A stretch of 64,000 nt of DNA from Dysgonomonadaceae bacterium PH5-43 (GTDB lineage Bacteria; Bacteroidota; Bacteroidia; Bacteroidales; Azobacteroidaceae), in the NCBI GenBank assembly GCA_029916745.1, contig JARXWK010000003.1, forward strand, positions 1 through 64,000, in the 5' to 3' direction. The number at the start of each line of letters is the position of its first letter. The stretch's first letter is position 1. Made by a program: the position numbers and the translations under genes. Under the pieces are notes generated by a model. It had not been told where the DNA came from, searched no databases, and saw nothing but the letters and a program-made list of their open reading frames with translations. Shown here in pieces: positions 35,521 to 45,661 of the stretch.

Positions 35521-38500
35521 ATGACAACAAAATTAAGGAAAGCAAAAGGAATAAGAAAAATATTCCTTTTATGTACTATGTTTTTGTGTTTCTTATCGTT
35601 TACGGTAGAAGACACACAAGCAGCCTGCCAGTGGATAGACAGCAATTTCAGGGTCATCTACAATCCTATGTATGCTCGATTTGAATTTACAATACGGGTA
35701 AAGTATCGTGAAGACAATAGCGGTGGAGCTGACCACCATGCTATATTAACAGAGCGAGACGGCAATAAGCCCAGAATTAGTGTAAGAGTTAGCGGATACA
35801 CAGATTACTCTTCTCTTTTCTTTCTTAATGTTCCAAAAAAGAAAGATGGAGGTAAAGACGATTACGACTGTGGCTATATAGAGCTTACTCGAAAATTACA
35901 AGATGGAGCATTATGGCACGGAACCAATGGGACTTACAAACGTGTATCGGGGACAAGCACAGGCACATACGCTCTTACCCAAAACAAAACAGACGATTTT
36001 AATTATTTCCACACTGTTTATTGGTATCCATCATCAGAGTATGCTGGCAAAAAATTAGAATTTTCTCTAAACGAAGGGAAATGGGATATAAGAAGTAGCC
36101 CCCCTGATGACACAAACTTTAACGACAAATCCGTTACAAGAGAAGCTACTATGGAAGATAAGTTAGCTACTCCCGACATAACATCTATAGACATTCAAAA
36201 GAATGGAAATACCAGAGTAAGGTATCAGTTTAGTTCGCTTACCAATGTATATCCAAGCACTAAATTAGAGCTATTAAGAAAAATAAAAAATGACAATAAA
36301 GAAGCTGTTGTTATTGATACTAAATATCCCGAACACCAAACTTCAAGTTATTTCGAGGGCAAATACATTACAGATAACAAAGAGTATGAGTTCTACTTAA
36401 GATACACTACTATTCCCGACTCTGCAAAATATACCCCAAGTGCGCATAATTATGTATTTATTAAATCATCAGAGTTATTCACTGCCACAAGGTTATCTTC
36501 GATAAAGAGTCTTGAAGTTAAAGCATTAGACAACGCAACTTTAGATATTATATGGACTTACGATAAAAAAGATGACGACGATGATAGTAAGTTTATAATT
36601 TCGGTATACAACTCCTATACAAAAACATGGGTTGATGCAACTAAAGCCACTCAAGGTATTACTGTAAACAACGATATTATCGATTCTTTTACATATCCAA
36701 TACCTGCCGCTGAAACTCAAAAAGGGGTAGTTGATTATACAGTTAGAGTTCATCGTAATTACTTCAATCAGGGTGTAAACTCTAGTTACTTCGAAAGAGA
36801 CCAGAAAGTTGAAATAAATACAAATTATAAAGCAATAGACAATTTTGTTTTTGATGCGGGAGATGGAGGTTCAACTGTATTTAAGTGGGATATTACAAAG
36901 AAAGGTTTATGGAATCCTGATTTATTAGAATATAAACTTGAAGTAACAGGCGACGGAGTTAAACAAACATATACTCCAAGTATAAACGAACAAAGTTGCA
37001 TAGCCGACGGATTAATGTCGTGTGTTGATTTGAAAGCTAAATTAAGCTTAATTATTTCGTCGACTAAAGAAGTTGTTAGTACCGACAGTACATACTTTAG
37101 AGCACCTGATGACAAGCCTAGTAAAATCAGTAATTTTACAGCATCGAAAGGTTATTATCCCGACAAGGTAGAATTAAACTGGACTATACCTTCCGACTCT
37201 TCAAACTTTAGTAGATTTATTATTTCGCGGAAAAACTTAAGCACTAATGTAGTCGACAGTGTTTATCAAACAATTACAGCAGACAAGAGATCTTTTATCG
37301 ACGAAAACATCGAAACAGGTGTTTACTATGGTTATAGAATTGGTGGCTTTTTAGACTGTGGAGATAAAAGCAGTACTCAACCTTTAGCTAAATTAGAGAC
37401 TTTAGGGTTTTCTCAGCCTTATGGTGTAGTATCGGGTAGAATTACATATAATGGCGACCAAGGAGTAAAAGGTGTTGATGTTTTAATTAAAGGAGATGAA
37501 AACGTCCCCAACAGAGGACTTGTTCTTTCATCTAAAGGACAGAAAGCTTCTTATATAAAAATACCTACAGAGGCTTTCAATCCAAAAGAATTTACATTCT
37601 CGGCTTGGATTAGTGCAAGCGAATATCCTACCAAAGGCAATAAGAAAACAATATTAAGAGCTCCTGGCATTATGGAGTTATTTGTTAACTCATCTGGTAA
37701 TTTAGCTATAAAAAAAGACGCTACATTAGCTACAGATCAAACCGATGCGGTAGTAATGGAGCAATTGGCACTACCTCGTCTCGATTTTACTCATTTAGCA
37801 ATTACTGCAAAACACGATAGTTTGTTGTCTGTTTATAATGTATGCATATTTAATATGGGCGAAAAGATATGGGAAGCTTCAACTCCTATTTCTATTCCCG
37901 ATAAGGTTTACTCCGAAAATGTTTTTGTAGGAGCTTTCGATACTAATCGCAATAATGAGTTTGACGGATTTATTGACGAAATAAGATTTCACTCTGTTGC
38001 TTTAGATTCGGAAACAATTCTTGACGAATATGATAGGTTCTTGAATGGTAAAGATGATAAACTGTCGGCTTATTATCGTTGCGATGAGAATACATCTATT
38101 TATCACCTTAATTACATATTCGACATTTCAAGAAAAGAAAGTGTTTACAATAAACGTGACGCATATATTGGAGACGGTGTAAGCTGGTCTTACCAAACTC
38201 CTTCGTCTGATTTATTAACTAACAAAGCTAAAACAGACGAAAATGGTAACTATCTTATGAATACCGTACCATATACAAACGATGGTATATTGTACACGGT
38301 TACTCCTATGTTTAAGACTCACTCTTTCAATCCTAACAATCGTCCGGTATTTGTTAGCCCCGACTCTCGTGTGATAAACAATCTTGACTTTACCGATAAC
38401 TCGTCGTTCCCTGTTTCGGGTAGAATTGTATATGAGAACACAGATATACCAGTAGAAAAAGTTACTTTTTATGTAGACGGACAAATCTGTATGAAAAATA

Positions 38501-40596
38501 ATACTGCAGTAACCTCTGCCGAAGACGGAACATTTACGATAGATGTTCCTATTGGTGAACATTCGATAACAATAAAGAAAGAAAAACATACCTTCGTAAA
38601 CAACGGTCGTTATCCTGCAGACGATTTGAATGCTAAAACACATAATTTCAACTCTGAAATAAATAATCTTACATTCTACGATAATACTACTATCACCGTT
38701 GCCGGTAAAGTAGCCGGAGGTAGCATTGAGGCAGACAAACCATTAGGTTTGGGCGATGGTATTGCAACTATAGGACAGGCAACAATAGAACTACAAATGC
38801 TAAGTGCTGGAAAATATATGCTTAATAATTTCACTGATAGCATATTTAACTTTAGCTTAGCTAATCAATTTGTATCTTCTAAAGCTACTGTCGAGCCGGG
38901 ATCTGACATAATACGCATAACAACCGATAGTATAAATGGTGAGTTCGTATTCAAGATGCCCCCTGTAGCCGTGCAAGTGATTAATGTTTACACAAAAGAA
39001 CTTAACAAACACGACTTAAATTACGAATCGGTAGAAAGCATTGCTGCAACAGACTTACTTGTTAATTTACAAGATTCGGTAAAAAAAGAAGATGGTAAGA
39101 TATACAAAATAGATTACAATCACGCAATGAATATAAATTATCGAAAAGAACCTACATTTATAGTTAAAGATGTTACAAAATCTAACAATGTATATGGTGC
39201 CTTCGGTGAAGAATTTATTGATTACATTGAAGTTGTAGAAAAAGATGGAGTGTCGGTTGTTGACACTATCGCCGTTAAAGCTTTTACGGTAGACTCTATC
39301 GCAGGAACTGTTAATTATACTTTTGGTCACCCTGTATTTCTGCAATTAAAGACATACAGATTCGAGTTAGAAGCTTTCGAAGAGTATTTTAATCGCGATG
39401 ATGAAAAACAAATAATTACGACTAAGAATCCTTTGGCGTTTAGCAAAGTATATATCGACAACGAGCTAAGTGCTGCCGATGTTGCTATCTATGCCGACAC
39501 TGCTGCTTTGGATAGTCTAAACATCGACAAAAGTAAATACGGAACAATAGCTCAAGTGGAGCAATACACTCTTGCTTTAGACTCGGTTGGTTTTGGTGAA
39601 TATGAGTTTGCTGCTGGTTTTCCTAATGTTAATAGCGACTACACTTGGGGTATTAATATAAAGTACAAAAACGGAGATAAAGATCAAGTCTGGGATCAAA
39701 ACGGTGACTTCTTTGCTTACATTTTTGGTAATCTTCCTACAGGAACAGACTTTATAACAAAGGGACCAGATGAAGTACATTATGTATTAAGAGACCCTCC
39801 AGGCTCTAACAGCTTGGCAGTATTAGAAGAACAATCAATTTTTACAGGTGGAGTCAATTTTAATTTAGCATTCTCTAGAATGAGAGGCATCAACTACGAT
39901 GTACAAAGTGAAATGAATGTAAAGACTGCCATAGGAATTCCAGGAGCATACAAAATTACAGAGCAGTATTTTGAATACGGAAAAGTCAGAGGCTTAGATG
40001 CTACATTTACATTTTCAAATGGATTTAAGTACACCCATTCAACAGTAAATACAAAAAGAATAACAACTGCAGCCGACGCATTGAATGTTGGAGCATCTGC
40101 CGATGTATTTATTGGCAATGCTACTAATATAGTAATAGGGACAGCTACAGATGTAGGTTTAATAAAACAAAACGATGGTAGCTTTATTGTTGGAGATAAA
40201 GAGGTTGACACTATGGGGTCGAAATTTAGCACAGAGTTTGTTTATACATCTTCTCATATAGAAAGGTCTTTAATCCCTGAGTTGAAAGAGAGTCGAAACA
40301 ATCAGTTGATAAAAGTTGATAAAAGTGTTTACAACACAAGATACCCTAACAACACAGATAAAATAATATACATCACTACTTTAGACGAAGGTCACCCTTA
40401 TTATGGTAGAAACAATAACGATAACGTTTTTGGAGACCCAGATGATCTTGATCCTGCAATATATGGATATGAAGATGACGACCTGAATGATAATGTTGGA
40501 GTTATATCTGGGAAAAGCTATATTATGATTTTTCCAAAAAATTTCTTTGATGCTAACTCCACACACACACACAGAGGATACAATATCTTGGCATAA
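35521..40596 (+). CDS. Giant T9SS surface protein, N-terminal part (LamG and carboxypeptidase-regulatory-like domains)
   Basis: The first 1691 residues of a protein that would be about 3250 long if the frame were continuous with 40574-45274. The signal peptide ends near Ala35 (FLSFTVEDTQAA). Fibronectin-like segments occupy about 220-630. GRITYNGDQGVKGVDVLI (about 637) and FPVSGRIVYENTDIPVEKV (about 962) are carboxypeptidase-regulatory-like beta-sandwiches. A LamG/concanavalin-like domain lies at about 673-845 (FTFSAWISASEYP, DGFIDEIRFHS). The frame ends 23 bases after a (CA)7 run with an unrelated tail (RGYNILA). Without the C-terminal sorting domain this form would not be secreted by T9SS. 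Confidence 0.85.
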   Translation: MTTKLRKAKGIRKIFLLCTMFLCFLSFTVEDTQAACQWIDSNFRVIYNPMYARFEFTIRVKYREDNSGGADHHAILTERDGNKPRISVRVSGYTDYSSLFFLNVPKKKDGGKDDYDCGYIELTRKLQDGALWHGTNGTYKRVSGTSTGTYALTQNKTDDFNYFHTVYWYPSSEYAGKKLEFSLNEGKWDIRSSPPDDTNFNDKSVTREATMEDKLATPDITSIDIQKNGNTRVRYQFSSLTNVYPSTKLELLRKIKNDNKEAVVIDTKYPEHQTSSYFEGKYITDNKEYEFYLRYTTIPDSAKYTPSAHNYVFIKSSELFTATRLSSIKSLEVKALDNATLDIIWTYDKKDDDDDSKFIISVYNSYTKTWVDATKATQGITVNNDIIDSFTYPIPAAETQKGVVDYTVRVHRNYFNQGVNSSYFERDQKVEINTNYKAIDNFVFDAGDGGSTVFKWDITKKGLWNPDLLEYKLEVTGDGVKQTYTPSINEQSCIADGLMSCVDLKAKLSLIISSTKEVVSTDSTYFRAPDDKPSKISNFTASKGYYPDKVELNWTIPSDSSNFSRFIISRKNLSTNVVDSVYQTITADKRSFIDENIETGVYYGYRIGGFLDCGDKSSTQPLAKLETLGFSQPYGVVSGRITYNGDQGVKGVDVLIKGDENVPNRGLVLSSKGQKASYIKIPTEAFNPKEFTFSAWISASEYPTKGNKKTILRAPGIMELFVNSSGNLAIKKDATLATDQTDAVVMEQLALPRLDFTHLAITAKHDSLLSVYNVCIFNMGEKIWEASTPISIPDKVYSENVFVGAFDTNRNNEFDGFIDEIRFHSVALDSETILDEYDRFLNGKDDKLSAYYRCDENTSIYHLNYIFDISRKESVYNKRDAYIGDGVSWSYQTPSSDLLTNKAKTDENGNYLMNTVPYTNDGILYTVTPMFKTHSFNPNNRPVFVSPDSRVINNLDFTDNSSFPVSGRIVYENTDIPVEKVTFYVDGQICMKNNTAVTSAEDGTFTIDVPIGEHSITIKKEKHTFVNNGRYPADDLNAKTHNFNSEINNLTFYDNTTITVAGKVAGGSIEADKPLGLGDGIATIGQATIELQMLSAGKYMLNNFTDSIFNFSLANQFVSSKATVEPGSDIIRITTDSINGEFVFKMPPVAVQVINVYTKELNKHDLNYESVESIAATDLLVNLQDSVKKEDGKIYKIDYNHAMNINYRKEPTFIVKDVTKSNNVYGAFGEEFIDYIEVVEKDGVSVVDTIAVKAFTVDSIAGTVNYTFGHPVFLQLKTYRFELEAFEEYFNRDDEKQIITTKNPLAFSKVYIDNELSAADVAIYADTAALDSLNIDKSKYGTIAQVEQYTLALDSVGFGEYEFAAGFPNVNSDYTWGINIKYKNGDKDQVWDQNGDFFAYIFGNLPTGTDFITKGPDEVHYVLRDPPGSNSLAVLEEQSIFTGGVNFNLAFSRMRGINYDVQSEMNVKTAIGIPGAYKITEQYFEYGKVRGLDATFTFSNGFKYTHSTVNTKRITTAADALNVGASADVFIGNATNIVIGTATDVGLIKQNDGSFIVGDKEVDTMGSKFSTEFVYTSSHIERSLIPELKESRNNQLIKVDKSVYNTRYPNNTDKIIYITTLDEGHPYYGRNNNDNVFGDPDDLDPAIYGYEDDDLNDNVGVISGKSYIMIFPKNFFDANSTHTHRGYNILA

Positions 40597-43500
40597 CAAC
40601 CAGATATATGCTTGGGAAGCTGAATTACGTGCAAACGAAGAAGCTAAGGTTATAGCCAAACACAAGGCTGCTTCGAAAAACTATTCTTTCGACTCTGGTT
40701 CGGGAGGAATAACTTCAAGCCATACAAGCTCCGATAATGTTCAGAATACTGTATCGTTCGATCTTACTATTACTAAAATTAAAAATAGAAATTTAGATGT
40801 AAAAGGTGTCGCAAAGCTAAGAACTGCAGTAATTAAAAAGACTCGTACAGGTAAAGGTACTTTAAGCGGTTTTGTCGACTATAACGAGAAAAAGACCGTC
40901 AGTTATACTCTTAACGATAATAATGTATATAACTACTTCACCGTAGATGTGCACGAAGATCCAGAAGATGGGTTTGGTCCTATATTCATAACAAAGGCGG
41001 GGCAATCATCTTGTCCTTACGAAGGAGCTTCGTACACAAAATATTACGAGAAAGGCACTAAGATTAATGAGGCTACTCAAAAACTATACTCACCAAGCAT
41101 AGAGGCTAACAAACGATTTATTACAGAACAACCAGCAGGCAGAGCAGTTCCTGTTACGTTGTACCTACGCAATAACTCTGAAAGCAAGATGCCTCTATTC
41201 CATAATTTAAGAATGGGGCAAAACTCTAATCCTAATGGAGCTGTTGTACTGTTAGATGGTGCTCCGTTAACCGAAGATGGTTCTCCTCACACTTTCTCTA
41301 TTACAGCTGGAGATATTATGCAAAAGACTATTACTATAGCTCAAGCTAACACAGATGTTTTAGATTATAACGATTTAGAGTTTATCTTATATTCAAGTTG
41401 TGGAAGCGCTATAGGTTACGACTTAGCCGATACTGTTAAAGTTTCTGTTCAGTTTATTCAGAGCTGTAGCGATATAGAATTAAACATAGACAACCGAACC
41501 GTAAACACTGTTTCGGGTGATAGCTTATATGTAGAGTTTTCTAATTATAATTTAGATTACAAAAACTTCTATTCTTTAGAACTACAGTATCAAGGACCTG
41601 GAGATATTGATTGGAGACGCGCTAAAGAGTTTGTTCTTGACGCAGATGATTTAACTGCCAACAACGAACTGCTTAAAGGTGGTAAAACTGCTTTCTATTT
41701 GCCTATGAAAGAATTTTCTGACGGTAATTATCAATTCAGAGCAGCAACATATTGTACTAACGGAAGCGATAAAATTTGTTTTAGTACAGAACCTATCAAT
41801 ATTGTTAAAGATATGACTCCTCCTGTTAGTATGGGTTCTCCTAATCCGAGCGACGGAATACTCACTCCTTCTAAAGAACTTTCTATCTTGTTTAACGAAG
41901 ATATTCAAAAAGATAAGATTACTTACTCAAACTTCGAGATAAAAGGTTTGCTTAATGGATACGAAGTAAACAACAACGTTGCTTTAGATTTCAGTGGTGT
42001 TGGTTCGGCTTACACAGAAATGAACTTAACGGCAAATAACAGTTTTTCTATAGAGTGTTGGTTTAGAAGAACTCCCGGACAAGCTGGTAGCTTATTCTCT
42101 TGGGGGTCACAAGATAGGTATATATCGTTGGGCTTTACTGCCGACAACAAACTTAAAGTTGTTAACGAAGCCGATAGTATATTCTCCGACGATTATAATA
42201 CTGATACCGACTGGCAATATGTTTCTATGACATTCGACAGAGATGATATGTTAGTGTCTGTTTATGTTAACAATGCACAATACAACAAAGCCGTTATAGC
42301 AGAAAAGAAATTCAAAGCTCCTATATCGGGTCGATTATATTTAGGTAAATCAAACTCGGCTCCTTTGTTTAACGGACAAATACGTCAGGCGCATTTCTGG
42401 AATACTAAACGTGTATTAAGCGACACTGGCGATATGAATACTTCAAAAACAGGAAAAGAAAATAATCTTATAGGTTATTGGAGTTTAGATGAAGGTTTGG
42501 GAGATATTGCTTACGATAAGGCTCGTTCTCGACATCTTTATGTAAATACCGACTGGTATATTAATCCTGCGGGTAAGGCTTTCGTATTTAATGGAAGTAA
42601 TTACTTAAAAGTTCCGAGCGAAGTTCACCCTATAGCCGACGATGCCGACTATACTATAGAATTTTGGTTCAAAGGCGATAAAAAAGAACGTGCTACAATA
42701 TTCTCTATCGGTCACGGTATAAACGATTCTTATCCTGATGATAAGATTTCTATTGGTACTAACTTCGACGGTTCGTTGTTCCTACGTAATTCGGGATTAG
42801 ACCGTAACATAGTAAACTTCGACGTGTTAGACGGACAATGGCACCACTTAGCTTTAAGTATGCGTAGAAATGGAAGCGTAAACATATATTTAGACGGAGC
42901 TTATACAAGCCAGCTTAAAGCAAGTCTGTTTACTCGCTTAGCTGCTGCTAATATTTACCTTGGTGCTTGCCACTACACCAACTATTCTCTTGTTGATGTT
43001 ACAACTGAATATTTCACTGGCGAGATTGACGAATTAAGACTTTGGGACGCCGCTTTAACTGCCGAACAGTTAGACTTGAACCGTAATCATAAGCTAAGCG
43101 GAGAAGAATCGGGCTTAATGCTTTACTATCCGTTCGAAACTTATAAATTAGACGAAGGTAACCAACTGCAATTAGAAGCGTCGCTAAACAATCAGGTTGT
43201 TGAATACTCAGATGAAGAAGCTATTGCTTCTACTGAATTATTCTCTAATCACGGACCGGCAATTAAAGATGTGCGTCCGATAGAAGATGTTGCTTTCTCT
43301 ATCACTCCTTCTGATAATAAAGTTATACTTACTATTACCGAACCAATAAAGAGAATAGAAAACTCTATCTTAGAAATTACTTCTAAGAATGTAATGGACG
43401 TAAACGGTAATAGATTGGTATCGCCTGTTAAGTGGACTGCTTATATTAATATGAATCGTTTACAATGGAGCGAAGATGTTATTAGTGTAGAAAAAACACT

Positions 43501-45274
43501 TTATGAACCCAAAAACATTAAAGTGAATATTTCGAACACAAGCGGTATGAATGAGTATTACACAATAGACAATCTTCCGGTTTGGTTAAGCTGCGGCGAA
43601 ACTACCGGAATATTAGGACCTCAAGAATCTAAAGAAATATCTTTAGTTGTTAATGATGCTCTACCTATAGGCTCTTACGAAAGCTCTATTACATTGGTTG
43701 GTAATAACGATTATCAAGAAACATTGTTAATCAATCTTAGTGTATTGGGCGAAAAACCAGATTGGGACGTTAATCCTAACGACTACCCTACTTCTATGAC
43801 TGTTACGGCTCAACTTAAAATAAAAAACATTTATCAAGAAGACGAAAATGATATTATAGCCGCATTTGTTAATGGAGAATGTAGAGGTATTGCATCTCCT
43901 AAATACATTAAAGCTCTAAACTCATACTATATCCTTATGGATATTTATGGAGGCGATAGTTCTCAGAATAATATTGCTAACGATTATTCTCAAGAAATAA
44001 CCTTCCAAGTATGGGACGCAAGCACCGGACATACTTATGTAGATGTAACGTCAAATACTAAGATTGTTTACGAAGCTCTTACGTTTAAGGGTTCGTTAAT
44101 ATCCCCAGTTATTCTTAATGCTCGCAACAGTATTGAGCAAAACATAGGATTAAACAAAGGTTGGTCTTGGATTTCATTTAATGTAGAATCCAATAATATA
44201 TTCGATCAGGTATTAACGCAAATAGCTCCTTATGGTGAAATTATTAAAGATTCTAAATCTTATGTTCAATCTCCAACTTGGACTGGTGGATTAGACACAA
44301 TTACGAATAACACTATGTACAGAGTTAAAACTAAAGAAGCGTCAAACTTAAAGGTAATCGGAATACCTGTTGAACCTGCCGATATTTCATTAGCATTAGT
44401 TAAAGACTGGAACTGGATACCTTATCTGCCTTCTATTGCACTACCGGTTAATATGGCTTTATCTGGAATAGAAGCTAAGACAGGAGACCAAATTCGTTCT
44501 CACACTAATTATTCTTTGTATATCGAAGGTATTGGTTGGTTAGGTAGTCTTACCTATATGATGCCCGGACAAGGTTATTTATATTATAATACAGTAGCGA
44601 AAAACACTTTAGTTTATCCATCTATCATTAACGAAGAACTAAGAAGTTTGGTAGACCTACGTAACGAACAAGCGTATTCGCCACATTGGATTGTCGACTA
44701 TCGAGGTTTCCAAACAAATATGACGGTTACAGCTTCGCTTTCTATCAACGACAAACTGATAGAAAATAACAACTACGAAGTTGGTGTATTTGTTGGAACA
44801 GAATGTAGAGGTACTGCCTTGTTGCAATACGAAGAAGCTATAGATAAATATCTTCTTTACTTAATGGCATTTGGTACAACCGGAGAAAAAATGAGTTTCA
44901 GACTGTATGACCACGAATTAGAGAAAGAAATAGAAATAAAAGATTTATCTTTCACGTTCCATTCTGATTTAATTCTTGGTAATCCGGGAACTCCTTATCC
45001 TTTAGCACTTCAAACTCCAGACTACAACTCTATTGAAGACATTAATGCTACATTGTATGTTTATCCTAATCCTGTAAAAGACTATTTATACATTATAAAT
45101 AGAGGTCAACTAATCGACAGATATGAGATTACAGACATTACGGGTAAAGTAGTTATGAAAGACGATGCGGTAGTTTCAAATATGATTAATGTAACAACAC
45201 TACCCGAAGGTGTTTACTTCGTAAATCTGTTGGTTAACAACAAATCGCAAATGTTTAAGGTGATAAAAGAATAA
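40547..45274 (+). CDS. Giant T9SS surface protein, C-terminal part (two LamG domains, type A sorting domain)
   Basis: The continuation in another frame, joined to the first part at the (CA)7 run. The ATG at 40547 lies inside the upstream reading frame and has no promoter, so independent translation is unlikely. The region includes an Ig-like segment (PPVSMGSPNPSDGILTPSKELSILFNEDIQ), two LamG domains (about 41980-42430 and 42575-43090, each ending GQIRQAHFW or GEIDELRLWDAA), and a repeated GWSWISFNVES/DWNWIPYLPS module. The T9SS sorting domain (45040-45271) reads LYVYPNPVKDYLYI, YEITDITGKVV and LPEGVYFVNL. The whole is likely a surface adhesin or glycan-binding protein. Confidence 0.85.
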   Translation: MMLTPHTHTEDTISWHNNQIYAWEAELRANEEAKVIAKHKAASKNYSFDSGSGGITSSHTSSDNVQNTVSFDLTITKIKNRNLDVKGVAKLRTAVIKKTRTGKGTLSGFVDYNEKKTVSYTLNDNNVYNYFTVDVHEDPEDGFGPIFITKAGQSSCPYEGASYTKYYEKGTKINEATQKLYSPSIEANKRFITEQPAGRAVPVTLYLRNNSESKMPLFHNLRMGQNSNPNGAVVLLDGAPLTEDGSPHTFSITAGDIMQKTITIAQANTDVLDYNDLEFILYSSCGSAIGYDLADTVKVSVQFIQSCSDIELNIDNRTVNTVSGDSLYVEFSNYNLDYKNFYSLELQYQGPGDIDWRRAKEFVLDADDLTANNELLKGGKTAFYLPMKEFSDGNYQFRAATYCTNGSDKICFSTEPINIVKDMTPPVSMGSPNPSDGILTPSKELSILFNEDIQKDKITYSNFEIKGLLNGYEVNNNVALDFSGVGSAYTEMNLTANNSFSIECWFRRTPGQAGSLFSWGSQDRYISLGFTADNKLKVVNEADSIFSDDYNTDTDWQYVSMTFDRDDMLVSVYVNNAQYNKAVIAEKKFKAPISGRLYLGKSNSAPLFNGQIRQAHFWNTKRVLSDTGDMNTSKTGKENNLIGYWSLDEGLGDIAYDKARSRHLYVNTDWYINPAGKAFVFNGSNYLKVPSEVHPIADDADYTIEFWFKGDKKERATIFSIGHGINDSYPDDKISIGTNFDGSLFLRNSGLDRNIVNFDVLDGQWHHLALSMRRNGSVNIYLDGAYTSQLKASLFTRLAAANIYLGACHYTNYSLVDVTTEYFTGEIDELRLWDAALTAEQLDLNRNHKLSGEESGLMLYYPFETYKLDEGNQLQLEASLNNQVVEYSDEEAIASTELFSNHGPAIKDVRPIEDVAFSITPSDNKVILTITEPIKRIENSILEITSKNVMDVNGNRLVSPVKWTAYINMNRLQWSEDVISVEKTLYEPKNIKVNISNTSGMNEYYTIDNLPVWLSCGETTGILGPQESKEISLVVNDALPIGSYESSITLVGNNDYQETLLINLSVLGEKPDWDVNPNDYPTSMTVTAQLKIKNIYQEDENDIIAAFVNGECRGIASPKYIKALNSYYILMDIYGGDSSQNNIANDYSQEITFQVWDASTGHTYVDVTSNTKIVYEALTFKGSLISPVILNARNSIEQNIGLNKGWSWISFNVESNNIFDQVLTQIAPYGEIIKDSKSYVQSPTWTGGLDTITNNTMYRVKTKEASNLKVIGIPVEPADISLALVKDWNWIPYLPSIALPVNMALSGIEAKTGDQIRSHTNYSLYIEGIGWLGSLTYMMPGQGYLYYNTVAKNTLVYPSIINEELRSLVDLRNEQAYSPHWIVDYRGFQTNMTVTASLSINDKLIENNNYEVGVFVGTECRGTALLQYEEAIDKYLLYLMAFGTTGEKMSFRLYDHELEKEIEIKDLSFTFHSDLILGNPGTPYPLALQTPDYNSIEDINATLYVYPNPVKDYLYIINRGQLIDRYEITDITGKVVMKDDAVVSNMINVTTLPEGVYFVNLLVNNKSQMFKVIKE
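40560..40573 (+). repeat. (CA)7 dinucleotide run at the frame break
   Basis: Seven CA units followed by GAGG. With seven copies the first frame runs into a stop at 40594-40596. Adding one CA (eight) or removing two (five) makes the reading continuous: Ser-Thr-His-Thr-His-Thr-Glu-Asp-Thr-Ile-Ser-Trp. Confidence 0.9.
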
Positions 45275-45294
45275 AAACTTTTATATAGTAAAAG

Positions 45295-45340
45295 AGAGAG
45301 GGTTTACTTCAAAATGGAGTAAATCCTCTCTTAGTTTTTA
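45295..45340 (+). terminator. Intrinsic terminator of the giant surface protein gene
   Basis: A 16-bp stem with two G-T pairs (45295-45310 with 45316-45331), loop AAAAT, then TAGTTTTTA. Confidence 0.8.
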
Positions 45341-45348
45341 GCTTTTAA

Positions 45349-45523
45349 TTTTCTTACTTTGAAACTACTTATTTCATACTTTGAAATAAACTGTTTCTTA
45401 AATTGAGACTACTTATTTCTCACTTTTAAACTATTTGTTTCATACTAATGAAACTACTTGTTTCATATAGGAGAAACACTTTGTTTCATACTGATGAAAC
45501 TACTCATTTAACACGAGCAAAAC
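45349..45523. repeat. Palindromic tandem array B, eight 22-23 bp units
   Basis: Units start at 45349, 45371, 45393, 45415, 45437, 45460, 45483 and 45506. Cores include ATTTCATACTTTGAAAT, GTTTCATACTAATGAAAC and GTTTCATATAGGAGAAAC, joined by 5-base links (mostly TACTT). The last unit (ATTTAACACGAGCAAAAC) is degenerate and followed by AAACTCAGCCAAAAA, matching the end of array A. The rest of 45524-45661 holds no gene I can support. Confidence 0.85.
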
Positions 45524-45661
45524 AAACTCAGCCAAAAAGTACGCCACGCTGCGAACTATTATCTCTTTTATTTGGCGCATTATTAGTTTTTTTATACATT
45601 TGTTTCCTTATTAAGAGAGCTTATTGTAAATAGAAGATACAATGCTCTGTAATACAAACAT

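Noticed and set aside
45448-45633. Open frame of 61 codons across array B, ending in a hydrophobic stretch
   Set aside because: Its first two-thirds run through the palindromic repeats and the adjoining spacer; no promoter is near and codon content is unlike the neighbours.
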